From contig NZ_WUAG01000002.1 in NCBI RefSeq assembly GCF_009828855.1, forward strand, positions 496,001-560,000: a stretch of 64,000 bases of DNA, written 5' to 3'. Positions 52,102 to 61,390 of this stretch are shown here, one piece after another. The position numbers and the translations under genes were made by a program. The notes below the pieces were generated by a model that had not been told where the DNA came from, did not search any database, and saw only the letters and a program-made list of their open reading frames with translations. How positions within the stretch are numbered: the first letter of the stretch is position 1; each line of letters begins with the position of its first letter. Source of the stretch: Psychromonas sp. L1A2 (GTDB lineage Bacteria > Pseudomonadota > Gammaproteobacteria > Enterobacterales > Psychromonadaceae).

Positions 52102-53748
52102 TTAATTTTTTACTATACGATTTCTTCCCGTTGCTTTGGCTTTATATAGTGCATCGTCAGCTCTGTGTAGCCAGTCTTTAAACTCCTCACCTTCTTTCAT
52201 GGTTACCATGCCAGTACTAAAAGTGATTTGACCAACTGTATCTAACTGAATTTTTGAGATTTTTTCTCGTATCTGATCCATCCTATTAAACGCACCATCA
52301 GCACTTGCTTCCCATAATAAGATAACAAATTCTTCGCCTCCCCAACGGCATATGAGGTCTTCTGTACGCATATTATTAACGAGTTCATTAGCAAACCAAC
52401 ACAAAACTTGGTCACCCTCGTTATGGCCAAAGGTATCGTTTACTTTCTTAAAATGGTCAATATCTAGAATAGCTAGCGTGATAGTTGCACCATGTCTCTT
52501 CGCTCTAGCAAGCTCTTTATCAAGTAAAGACATGAAAGCTCGACGATTGTAAAGATGAGTTAAAGGATCTTTAGAAACAAGTTCTTCCAATTTGTCATTT
52601 TGTTCACTCAACAAAGCGTTCTTAGTGGATATTTCTTCTGTACGTTCATTCACTACTTTTTCTAAATGTTCTGTGTGTGAACGAATTTTTTTAAAGCTAC
52701 CTTTGAAAGCTTTGGATAATTGGCCAATTTCATCTTTAGAATTAACCCCTTCAAAGTCATGATTTTTACTGCTAACCGCTACTTTTATCTCTTTAGTTAA
52801 TTTAATAATGGGCCTTGTTACACTATTAGATAGTTGGCTAATAAAAATTAAAAATACCGCCATTAAAATAGATGAAATAATTAATATGTTATATAAGATT
52901 TGATAGATAGCGATAAAGATTTCAGACTCTTTTGTCGTCACAAATAGTGTCCAACCTGGTAAGTAGTCGACTTTAGAAAATGTCACAATTTTAGACTCAT
53001 TAATGGCAGCATCCATATAACGACCATAACCATGATCTTGTAAATTAATTTGTTTTACTATTTTATAAAAACCAGGATAACTTTTACTTTCTTCAGTTGA
53101 AAGTGTGCTTTTCAATACAAGCTTTTCAGAGGGGTGTGAAACAATTAAATTGTTTGAATCCACCAGCCAAGCATAACTCTGCTTTGTGAGTTTAATCGGT
53201 GACAATTTTTTAGTTAAAGCCGATATAGGCACAGCAACGGCAATACTACCTATCCACTCTTGTTGATTATTTAGGATAGGAACAGCCACTATTATTACAG
53301 GTTTTTTTTCAAACTGACTCTGCATGAGTACTGTAATATTATACTCTTTTCCTCGCCACTGCTCTCCATGCACGAACAAAGGATTAGTTACTTTATTTTC
53401 ATGTCCTAACACATCGGTTAAATTAAAGTTTTTATCAACATAAATAGCATTAATGAAATTTCCTTTGCCTATCATCATCAGCCTTTGTAGCTGCTGCATA
53501 ATAAAGGGTTTATCATTAGTTTTTAATTGAGGGTTATCGCTAACCATTTGCAACATAGCAACATACTGAGCAAACTCTTGACTGAGTAAGTTAGCATGCA
53601 TTTTTGAGATGTCAGTCGATTTTTCCAATTCGAGATCTAGCACTCGTTCACGCTCATTAATAAAAACAATCGTTAGAAGGAGGCAGGTAAAGATAATCAT
53701 CGCGAGAGAAAAAATAGTAATTACTTTTGCTTTAATACTTTGAAACAT
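52102..53748 (-). CDS. Membrane diguanylate cyclase (dCache-HAMP-GGDEF)
   Basis: Probable c-di-GMP synthase that senses a periplasmic signal. 548 aa: TM1 (about 10-30), a periplasmic Cache-type sensor (about 35-270), TM2 (about 280-302), HAMP (about 305-360), a short coiled coil and a GGDEF domain with GGEEF at 470-474 and an RTED inhibitory site. AGGGG precedes the ATG. The best guess for the ligand of a dCache domain is a small organic acid or amino acid, but nothing in the sequence shows it. Confidence 0.92.
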   Translation of the reverse strand: MFQSIKAKVITIFSLAMIIFTCLLLTIVFINERERVLDLELEKSTDISKMHANLLSQEFAQYVAMLQMVSDNPQLKTNDKPFIMQQLQRLMMIGKGNFINAIYVDKNFNLTDVLGHENKVTNPLFVHGEQWRGKEYNITVLMQSQFEKKPVIIVAVPILNNQQEWIGSIAVAVPISALTKKLSPIKLTKQSYAWLVDSNNLIVSHPSEKLVLKSTLSTEESKSYPGFYKIVKQINLQDHGYGRYMDAAINESKIVTFSKVDYLPGWTLFVTTKESEIFIAIYQILYNILIISSILMAVFLIFISQLSNSVTRPIIKLTKEIKVAVSSKNHDFEGVNSKDEIGQLSKAFKGSFKKIRSHTEHLEKVVNERTEEISTKNALLSEQNDKLEELVSKDPLTHLYNRRAFMSLLDKELARAKRHGATITLAILDIDHFKKVNDTFGHNEGDQVLCWFANELVNNMRTEDLICRWGGEEFVILLWEASADGAFNRMDQIREKISKIQLDTVGQITFSTGMVTMKEGEEFKDWLHRADDALYKAKATGRNRIVKN

Positions 53749-53884
53749 AAAGCCCCTAAAAATTTTCGACTTGCAATTTACCTAACTAAAAACGTCGAAT
53801 AAAAAAGAATATTAGTTGAATATACATTGTAAAGTTGAATAAAAAAATAATTATCAAGTTTCAATCAAAAATAGCCACTATTAT

Positions 53885-53928
53885 TAGGTATTAAATTAGA
53901 GACTAATAGGTATTAAATTAGAGACTAA
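53885..53928. repeat. Two tandem 22-bp repeats upstream of the membrane cyclase
   Basis: TAGGTATTAAATTAGAGACTAA occurs twice in a row without mismatch, 137-180 bp upstream of the cyclase start. The rest of the spacer 53749-54239 shows no gene. Confidence 0.9.
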
Positions 53929-54239
53929 TTATTAAGTTTTAAAGATCAAATTCGACATATTAGAAACAAAAAATACGATAATATTGACTTTAAACGATTC
54001 AGGACTCTAGTAAGTAAAACACTTATCAACAATGAATAACTAGCCTTCTAATACGATACGTTTTCCGTTAAATAGAATGGCAAAAGTAAATGATTGTTAT
54101 CTTATGTAGAATCCAATGGTTAGCATCAAAAGTGATACAAGTTGTAATTAAAAATGCAGCTAGTTAAATATATCCTAGCAAAACAGAATATTTACTTTAA
54201 GCTAATCAAATATTAGATTTGTAATGAACAGGACTGCAC

Positions 54240-54623
54240 ATGAGTGACTTATCCCCATCACGTATTAAAGAAATTTTAAAGTTTGACCAACAGCAACGCT
54301 TTCAATATTTATGTAAAGAAGTTAATAAACAGAAACAGATTTGGTTATTAATCGATGAACACGGCTGTGTCATGTTGAATACGGAAGATGAAGATTGTGT
54401 TCCTGTATGGCCTAATAAAGAGTTTGCTGAAGAGTGGGCAACTGAAGAATGGTCGCACTGTAAAGCAGAGGCTATCAGCTTAGATAAATGGTCTGAGCGT
54501 TGGACACGAGGACTAGAAGACGATGAATTATCAATAGTGGTATTCCCAGATAAAGATCTTAATGGTTTAATCTTCTTTCCGGACGAATTTGAACATGAAA
54601 TAAAGCTACAAGCTAAAAAGTAA
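54240..54623 (+). CDS. DUF2750 domain protein
   Basis: 127-aa soluble acidic protein of unknown function. Family features: the Trp-rich middle (PVWPNKEFAEEWATEEWSHC), LDKWSERWTRGLEDD and VVFPDKDLNG. AGGA precedes the ATG. It is followed at 155 bp by a DUF1007 gene on the same strand, but the spacer is long enough for a separate promoter. No enzyme motif is seen. Confidence 0.85.
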   Translation: MSDLSPSRIKEILKFDQQQRFQYLCKEVNKQKQIWLLIDEHGCVMLNTEDEDCVPVWPNKEFAEEWATEEWSHCKAEAISLDKWSERWTRGLEDDELSIVVFPDKDLNGLIFFPDEFEHEIKLQAKK

Positions 54624-54778
54624 GCAGGTAGATTATTGTGAGTGTATGGCGCGTCATACATTTACAATATCCATTCACCATAAAACGTTCCAATAAAAAA
54701 TAGTCGACCTACTGTAATATTTTTATAGTTTAAATGTAGAAAACTTAAAAGAGCGAACCATAAAAAATAAGAGTTTAT

Positions 54779-55435
54779 ATGAACAAAGTATTTATTTTAT
54801 TACAACCAAATTGGTTTTCAAAAATAAGTTTCATTTTTACATTACTGTTTCCTCTTACACTATCTGCACATCCTCATGCATGGGTGGATACCAATACTTA
54901 TATCGATAGTAATGAAACACATATTACCGCTTTACACATGACTTGGACTTTTGATGCTGAAACATCAACCTACATGTTACAAGGTGAGGATATTAGCCCT
55001 GAAAAAATTGACCAAACACTACAAAGGCTAGCAGAAAGTGTGGTGGGTAATATGTATAACGAACATTATTTTACATACTTGTATGACGGAAATGAGCCTG
55101 TTCGTTATAAAGAAGCTAATCATCCACAACTGATCCAAGATGGCAATAAACTAGTACTCAGTTTTGAATTACCCTTATCGAACCCAATTGCCTTTAACAA
55201 TAAAAAATTCAAACTCTATATCTACGATGAAACGTATTTTGTTGATATGTCTTGGTTAGACAAAAGTAATATTCAATTATCCGAACAATTAACCGCAAAA
55301 TGTGCCGGTAAATTAGTTGCACCTAAAGCATCAGATGAGCTCCGTGCTTACACTTTATCTTTAGCAAGTGACGTAGCACCCGATAATACAATCGGGCAAC
55401 TGTTCTCTCAAAAATATCAGCTACACTGTCCATAA
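54779..55435 (+). CDS. DUF1007 periplasmic protein
   Basis: 218 aa with a signal peptide (cleavage probably after LTLSA, before HPHAWVD). The mature N-terminal HPHAWVDT is the family signature and a plausible metal-binding site. Relatives are often encoded beside a NicO/RcnA-type nickel-cobalt or zinc permease; no such gene follows here, where sdaA is next. Start ATG with AAGAG. Role in metal handling is inferred from family context only. Confidence 0.88.
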   Translation: MNKVFILLQPNWFSKISFIFTLLFPLTLSAHPHAWVDTNTYIDSNETHITALHMTWTFDAETSTYMLQGEDISPEKIDQTLQRLAESVVGNMYNEHYFTYLYDGNEPVRYKEANHPQLIQDGNKLVLSFELPLSNPIAFNNKKFKLYIYDETYFVDMSWLDKSNIQLSEQLTAKCAGKLVAPKASDELRAYTLSLASDVAPDNTIGQLFSQKYQLHCP

Positions 55436-55606
55436 ACGAACAGTAAGCCGTAAGGGAAAGTCGCTTTCTAAATTAACAAGCTAACTTAAATTATTACAAG
55501 TCAGGCAACTAGATAGGCTTTAACGTGAAATGAATGTCTCTTACACACGATTAAATACTTAACTAATTTATAGGTAAGTATTATTCCCCTAGGTTTAGGA
55601 GCGATT

Positions 55607-56974
55607 ATGCTTTCTATCTTCGATATTTATAAAATTGGCATTGGCCCTTCAAGCTCGCATACTAGCGGTCCAATGTTAGCCGCTTATTTATTTGCGACTG
55701 CTAATAAAGAGGCTATTACCCGTATTACCAAGATAAAAATTCAATTATACGGTTCCTTATCATTAACTGGTAAAGGGCATCATACAGACCGAGCATTGAT
55801 GTTAGGCTTAATGGGGTTTAAACCCGATACCGTTAAAACTAATACGGCTAATTTATTATTAAAATCGATATCAGAAACAAAAACACTGCCTTTTTTAAAT
55901 CAACACGCTATCGCGTTTGATCCAGAAATCGATATCGAATTTCTTAGAGAAAGTTTACCTCTACATGAAAATGGCATGCGCTTAATTGCTTATCAAGACG
56001 AACAAGAAATAGATGCCCATACCTACTACTCTACTGGCGGCGGTTTTATCAGTACTGCAGAAGAATTGTTAAATCCAATTAAAACACCTAAAAACAGTGT
56101 TCCGCTTCCATTTAACTCAGCTGAAACCTTATTAAATCAAGCAGACCAAAACGGTTTAAGTATTGGTGGTTTAGTATTAAGAAACGAATTAAGTTTTTGT
56201 ACTGAACAACAGCTTGATGAAACAACCACTAAAATATGGAAAGTAATAAATCTATGCTTGGAGCGTGGTTTACAGACAGAGGGTATTTTAGAGGGCGGAT
56301 TACAAGTTACACGTCGTGCACCAGCTTTATTCAAAACATTAAAAGCGAGTGAAGGAATTGATAATGATCCAATGAGCATTTTAGATTGGGTCAACTTATA
56401 CGCATTTGCAATTAGCGAAGAGAATGCATCAGGAGGACAGGTTGTCACCTCGCCAACTAATGGTGCAGCAGGCGTTATTCCCTCAGTATTGATGTATTAC
56501 AACAAATACATCCGTGAAATAGATAATACTCAATTAAAAGATTTTTTAGCGGTATCTGCAGCCATTGGTATGTTGTATAAAATGAATGCATCAATTTCAG
56601 GTGCGGAAGTTGGTTGTCAGGGGGAAATAGGCGTTTCTTCATCGATGGCGGCTGCAGGTTTAACGGCTATTCGTGGTGGTAGTAATGAGCAAATATGTAT
56701 TGCCGCAGAAATAGCAATGGAGCATTCACTCGGGATGACCTGTGACCCTATTGGTGGATTAGTACAAATCCCTTGTATAGAGCGAAATGCAATGGGCGCA
56801 ATGAAAGCAATCAACGCCTCTAGAATGGCCTTGAAACGAAACAGTAAATCACTGATCTCATTAGATAAAGTAATAGCGACTATGTACCAAACAGGAAAGG
56901 ATATGAACAAAAAATATCGAGAAACTTCACAGGGAGGTTTGGCCATTATTCATATGGCGCCACCTTGCGAGTAA
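55607..56974 (+). CDS. sdaA: L-serine ammonia-lyase (L-serine dehydratase)
   Basis: Converts L-serine to pyruvate and ammonia with a 4Fe-4S cluster. 455 aa, single-chain type: beta domain at the N-terminus (IGPSSSHTSGPM) and alpha domain with cluster cysteines in VGCQGEIGVSSSMAA, MTCDPIGGLVQIPC. TAGGAG precedes the ATG. The name sdaA versus sdaB cannot be settled by sequence alone. No serine transporter is adjacent. Confidence 0.95.
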   Translation: MLSIFDIYKIGIGPSSSHTSGPMLAAYLFATANKEAITRITKIKIQLYGSLSLTGKGHHTDRALMLGLMGFKPDTVKTNTANLLLKSISETKTLPFLNQHAIAFDPEIDIEFLRESLPLHENGMRLIAYQDEQEIDAHTYYSTGGGFISTAEELLNPIKTPKNSVPLPFNSAETLLNQADQNGLSIGGLVLRNELSFCTEQQLDETTTKIWKVINLCLERGLQTEGILEGGLQVTRRAPALFKTLKASEGIDNDPMSILDWVNLYAFAISEENASGGQVVTSPTNGAAGVIPSVLMYYNKYIREIDNTQLKDFLAVSAAIGMLYKMNASISGAEVGCQGEIGVSSSMAAAGLTAIRGGSNEQICIAAEIAMEHSLGMTCDPIGGLVQIPCIERNAMGAMKAINASRMALKRNSKSLISLDKVIATMYQTGKDMNKKYRETSQGGLAIIHMAPPCE

Positions 56975-57093
56975 GCTTTATTTATAATGTTTTTGTGGTG
57001 TTTTTTTGTAGACGTTTTTAACAGCCTTCTTTAATGGATTTTCTAGTATTTTTTGTGATTTTTAATGCATAGCTAGTTCATAGATCTCTAATA

Positions 57094-57131
57094 AAAAACC
57101 TCTAAGCATCTAATAAGGTGCATAGAGGTTT
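57094..57131. terminator. Bidirectional terminator between sdaA and the FKBP gene
   Basis: AAACCTCT / AGAGGTTT with an inner GCATC/GGTGC stem and A/T-runs outside. It serves two converging genes. Confidence 0.85.
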
Positions 57132-57182
57132 CTATTTTAAAGCCAATTAATCTGAAGTATTTACCTCAGCATTAGTCTTGCT

Positions 57183-57656
57183 TTACTTATTGATTTTTAA
57201 TAACTCAACTTCGAAAATCAACAATGAACCTGCCGTTATTTTACCTGCATTACGATTACCATAAGCTAGCTTACTTGGAATGTAGAAACGAAACTTATCC
57301 CCTTCTACCATTAGTTGAACACCCTCAGTCCAACCAGGAATAACTTGGTTCAAACCAAAAGAGATTGGCTTACCACGAGCAACTGAACTATCAAATACAG
57401 TGCCATCTATTAATGTACCGTGATAATGCACTTGTACGTTACTTGTTGCAGTTGGGTGCTCAGTACCTTCACCTTTTTCTAAAACCACATATTGCATACC
57501 TGAGTCAGTAGTTTTTACGCCCTCTTTCGTTGCATTTTCAGCTAAAAAAACGTCGCCTTTTGCAATATTTTCCGGCGCACTTTTACCTGCATTCATAGAT
57601 TGGAAAATAAAAAATGCGACGATTAAAATTGCTGCTATTAAAATAAATTTGACCAT
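57183..57656 (-). CDS. Membrane-anchored FKBP-type peptidyl-prolyl isomerase
   Basis: 157 aa. An N-terminal TM anchor (about 3-20), a short linker and a complete FKBP domain (about 50-155): VQVHYHGTLIDGTVFDSS, VIPGWTEGVQLM and FYIPSKLAYGNRNAG. It probably speeds proline isomerisation of periplasmic proteins. The FkpA/Mip dimerisation helix is missing, so it is closer to FklB-like single-domain types with an anchor. Confidence 0.93.
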   Translation of the reverse strand: MVKFILIAAILIVAFFIFQSMNAGKSAPENIAKGDVFLAENATKEGVKTTDSGMQYVVLEKGEGTEHPTATSNVQVHYHGTLIDGTVFDSSVARGKPISFGLNQVIPGWTEGVQLMVEGDKFRFYIPSKLAYGNRNAGKITAGSLLIFEVELLKINK

Positions 57657-57945
57657 TATAAATACCTATTGTTATTCAAATATAAAATGAAGTGCGACTG
57701 TACTAAATTTTAGAGCTTAGTTTAAGAGTTGTATAAGAATAGTTTAATAATAATGTCAGTTATGCAAACCATGAAGCAGATATTAAATTCGATTGTTAAT
57801 ATTAAAATAGATGACTAATAAATATCTAAAGGACATTTAAATAAATAGCAGCACTTTATATTAAACGTTGTATTAAAGACACCGCAAGCGGACACCAGGT
57901 TTACAATAACGCTTTATCACCAAGATTCCCTTAAAACGGTAGGCA

Positions 57946-57980
57946 ATAAAAAAGCGAGGCTATATCAATAACCTCACTTT
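57946..57980 (-). terminator. Terminator of the RND efflux operon
   Basis: On the minus strand AAAGTGAGGTTAT-TGAT-ATAGCCTCGCTTT forms a 13-bp stem with two G-U pairs, followed by a T-run. It lies 290 bp after the stop codon and directly beside repeat copy G. Confidence 0.85.
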
Positions 57981-57981
57981 T

Positions 57982-58143
57982 ATACCAATCACACTAATTA
58001 AGTTATCTATTTTACTTGTTAAAATAACTTATTTCTTCGTTGTAAATTTCGTAAAGGGAACAACCATTTAGCTCAATTTTCGCCTTGAACTAAGTCATTT
58101 TTCCTGCGCAAAATTTAGATCTCTTATTTAATATAATCGGTAT
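57982..58143 (-). repeat. MITE-like repeat, copy G (162-bp deletion form)
   Basis: Almost identical to copy F, same orientation and length. It lies between the RND stop and its terminator, so it should be transcribed as part of the operon's 3' untranslated region. Confidence 0.92.
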
Positions 58144-58176
58144 TAAAAGTAAACTTATCTATATTCGCTATCATTC

Positions 58177-58273
58177 AAGGTACAACATTCAGTAAGCAGT
58201 GAAGTCAACAAGTGTTAGGCAAAAAGTGTCAGATCTAACGGGTTAAATCGACACTTTCTAACAACGAAGATAT
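58177..58273. repeat. Third repeat type, copy 2
   Basis: Resembles 47815-47904 over about 95 bp (AGTGAAGT, AGATCTAA, GGGTTAA, AACGAAGA). It abuts the stop codon of the RND pump gene. Confidence 0.5.
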
Positions 58274-61200
58274 TTAATCACTAGAGGTTGCTGTTTTCTC
58301 TTCGCTTGCTCGTAACTCTTCATTAAGTAGCTTTTCTACATGACCCGGTGAATGGGTTCCACCTGATATCAATCGATACATGGCAGGAATAACAAATAAC
58401 GTGACCACCGTAGCAAAAGCCATTCCGAAAAACACCACTGTCCCCACAGAAATACGACTTTCAGAACCTGCACCATTAGACATAATTAATGGGATAGACC
58501 CAGCTAAAGTAGTAAACGCTGTCATTAATATTGGGCGTAAACGACGTGCAGAAGCATCAATAATTGCCACTTCTAACGCATGGCCCTTGTCACGTAATTG
58601 GTTAGCAAATTCAACAATCAAAATACCGTTCTTAGTCACCATACCAATTAGCATGATCATACCAATTTGACTATAAATATTAAGCCCTTGTTGCATCACA
58701 ACCATGCCAATAAAGCCGCCTAATACCCCCATAGGAACAGTAAGCATAACCACTAATGGATTGATGAAACTTTCAAATTGCGCGGCTAATACTAAATAAG
58801 CCACCAGTAAAGCTAAACCAAATACAATGAATACACTGCTCCGATTTTCTTTATACTCTTTTGATTCGCCAGTATAAGAAATAGTGATATCACTTGGAAA
58901 TAACTCAATGGCTTTAGCATCTAAATAATCTAATACCTCACCTAATGATTTACCTTCCGCAGCACTGCCGCCCAAAGTAATCGATTTTTGTTTATTGTAA
59001 TGCGACAACCTATTTGCTGATGCGACCTCTTCAATATCTGCCAATGTATCTAAAGTAATCAGATCACCGCCTCTTGTGCGCATATAAATCTGACTTAGGT
59101 CGCTCACATTATTAAAGCTATTTTCATCACCTCGTAAATAAACATCATATTCTTCGCCACGTTCAACATAAGTCGTTTCACTACTTCCGCCTAACATCAC
59201 TTCTAATGTTTCAGAAATATCATCCAAACTAATGCCTAACTCAGCAGCACGTTCTTTGTCTAAGGTCACCACCAGCTCAGGTGTTTTTTCCGAGTAATCA
59301 AGGTCACCACCAACAACCATGCCATCAGCTTCAGCCTGTTGCCTTAACAATTCAGCATACTTTTCTAACTCTTTGTAATCTGAACCGCCTAATACAAACT
59401 CAACTTGGTCGCTCGATCCACCTCGGAATCCAGGTAATAAAGGGCGAACACGGATGTCAGGTAAGTTTTTTAACGCTTTATTCACCAGTCCTAGCGCTTG
59501 AGTAGCAGAAACAGTTCTATCATTCCAATCTTCCAATACCATGATAACAAAACCTGTTTGGTCACCAGCATTACCACCAAAAGCAGGCGCTTGAGTACTA
59601 AATGATTTAATAACGCCCTGTCCTAATAAAGGCATTAAACGCTCTTGTACAAGATCCATATTCGCAGACATACGGTTAAAGCTGGTTCCTTCAGCGCCTT
59701 TTACGAAAGCGAAAATCACCCCTCTATCTTCTTTAGGTGCAAGTTGAGAAGGCACTTGTTGCATCAAGAAATAACTACCTGCAATACAACCAAGAATGAC
59801 TAACGGCGCCGCTAAACGCAATTTCATTGCACAATTTAAACCACGGCGGTAAACATTCTCTAAACGGTTAAACTGCTTATCAACCCAACGATTAAAACGA
59901 TTCTGTTGTTGATGCTCTTTCAGCATTTTACTAGCAAGTACTGGCGTTAAGGTTAATGCGATAAATGAAGAGAAAATAACAGACATGGCCAATAACACAG
60001 AAAACTCAGTAAATAATAGTCCCACCATACCGTCCATAAAGGAGATAGGTAAAAAGACCATTACTAATACTAAGGTTGTGGCAATAACGGCAAAGCCAAC
60101 TTCTCTAGTCCCTTTATAGGCAGCCATTAATGGCTTTTCACCTTTTTCCAAGTGATGGAAAATATTCTCAACAACAACAATCGCATCATCGACCACCAAA
60201 CCGATCGATAAAATAAGCGCCATTAAAGTAATGAGATTAATTGAGAAACCAAAATAATAAGCAGCAATAAAAGAAGAAACTAATGAAACAGGAACAGTAA
60301 TAGCAGGAATAATAGTCGCTCTAGCTTGGCCGATGAAAATATACAAAACCAAGACAACTAAACCACCCGTTATCATTAAAGTGCTATAAACCTCATCAAT
60401 AGAACGCTCAATGAATACCGTAGAGTCATAATTTAAAACTAAATCAGTATTATCAGGTAAAAACTGTTGGATATTATCCACTTCTTTACGGACTGACTTG
60501 GCGACCTCCAGTGGGTTAGCATCTGTTTGTGTAATAATACCTAAGCTTAGATTTACAATACCATTATTTTTAAAAGCAGAGTTTTCATTTTCTGCACCAA
60601 CATAAACTTTAGCAACATCTTTTAAATAGATTGGCGTACCGTCATTAGCGGTACGGACCACTAAATAATCAAAGTCTTGAGGTTCGGCATACAAACGAGC
60701 CGTTCGAACTGACATCACCGTCGTATCATTTCGCACTTCACCACCAGGACTTTCAACATTTTCAGACTCTAATGCTGAAATAATGTCACTGACCGTCACC
60801 GAACGTCCCGCCATCATATCGGGCTGTAACTTAACGTACATTACTTTGTATAAACCACCAGTAACGTTAACTGAACTAACACCCGTTATTAAGCTAAATC
60901 TGTCGGTTAAAGCACGTTCTGCATAGTCGGTGAGTTGCGTCCTATCCATGGTTGAAGATTTAAGATTGATATACATGGAAGGTTCACCAGAACCATCATC
61001 TTTAGACACAATAGGTTCATCTGCCTCATCGGGTAACGCCCCTTCCGCTTTTGCCACTGCATCACGTATGTCACTGACACCTTCTGTTAAGTCCCAGCCA
61101 ATATCAAAGGTAACGGTGATACGAGACATGCCATTACGCGTAACAGAATCAACTTCATCGATGCCACTGATTCCGGTTACTTGGTCTTCAATAACAGAAG

Positions 61201-61390
61201 TAACTTGGCTTTCCATGATCGTTGCACTCGCCCCTTCATAACGAGTGGTGATTGAGACAACAGGGCTTTCAACATCGGGCATCTCTCGTACAGCGAGCTT
61301 TTCAAATGAAACTATCCCAAAAACACAAAGCAATAGACTTAATACTATTGCCATTACGGGCCGTTTTACAGACACATCGGATAACCACAT
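58274..61390 (-). CDS. RND-family efflux pump, inner-membrane subunit
   Basis: Proton-driven tripartite efflux transporter (HAE1 family). 1038 aa with 12 TM helices, starting MWLSDVSVKRPVMAIVLSLL. TM4 has the proton-relay pair in GLVVDDAIVVVEN; QFESFINPLVVMLTVPMGV and MVTKNGILIVEFANQ are typical. The start overlaps the stop of the membrane-fusion gene by one base. No outer-membrane channel gene is present, so it probably uses a TolC encoded elsewhere. Substrate unknown. Confidence 0.94.
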   Translation of the reverse strand: MWLSDVSVKRPVMAIVLSLLLCVFGIVSFEKLAVREMPDVESPVVSITTRYEGASATIMESQVTSVIEDQVTGISGIDEVDSVTRNGMSRITVTFDIGWDLTEGVSDIRDAVAKAEGALPDEADEPIVSKDDGSGEPSMYINLKSSTMDRTQLTDYAERALTDRFSLITGVSSVNVTGGLYKVMYVKLQPDMMAGRSVTVSDIISALESENVESPGGEVRNDTTVMSVRTARLYAEPQDFDYLVVRTANDGTPIYLKDVAKVYVGAENENSAFKNNGIVNLSLGIITQTDANPLEVAKSVRKEVDNIQQFLPDNTDLVLNYDSTVFIERSIDEVYSTLMITGGLVVLVLYIFIGQARATIIPAITVPVSLVSSFIAAYYFGFSINLITLMALILSIGLVVDDAIVVVENIFHHLEKGEKPLMAAYKGTREVGFAVIATTLVLVMVFLPISFMDGMVGLLFTEFSVLLAMSVIFSSFIALTLTPVLASKMLKEHQQQNRFNRWVDKQFNRLENVYRRGLNCAMKLRLAAPLVILGCIAGSYFLMQQVPSQLAPKEDRGVIFAFVKGAEGTSFNRMSANMDLVQERLMPLLGQGVIKSFSTQAPAFGGNAGDQTGFVIMVLEDWNDRTVSATQALGLVNKALKNLPDIRVRPLLPGFRGGSSDQVEFVLGGSDYKELEKYAELLRQQAEADGMVVGGDLDYSEKTPELVVTLDKERAAELGISLDDISETLEVMLGGSSETTYVERGEEYDVYLRGDENSFNNVSDLSQIYMRTRGGDLITLDTLADIEEVASANRLSHYNKQKSITLGGSAAEGKSLGEVLDYLDAKAIELFPSDITISYTGESKEYKENRSSVFIVFGLALLVAYLVLAAQFESFINPLVVMLTVPMGVLGGFIGMVVMQQGLNIYSQIGMIMLIGMVTKNGILIVEFANQLRDKGHALEVAIIDASARRLRPILMTAFTTLAGSIPLIMSNGAGSESRISVGTVVFFGMAFATVVTLFVIPAMYRLISGGTHSPGHVEKLLNEELRASEEKTATSSD

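Noticed and set aside
54302-54661. 119-aa minus-strand frame
   Set aside because: It is the antisense shadow of the DUF2750 gene, which has a proper start site and family match.
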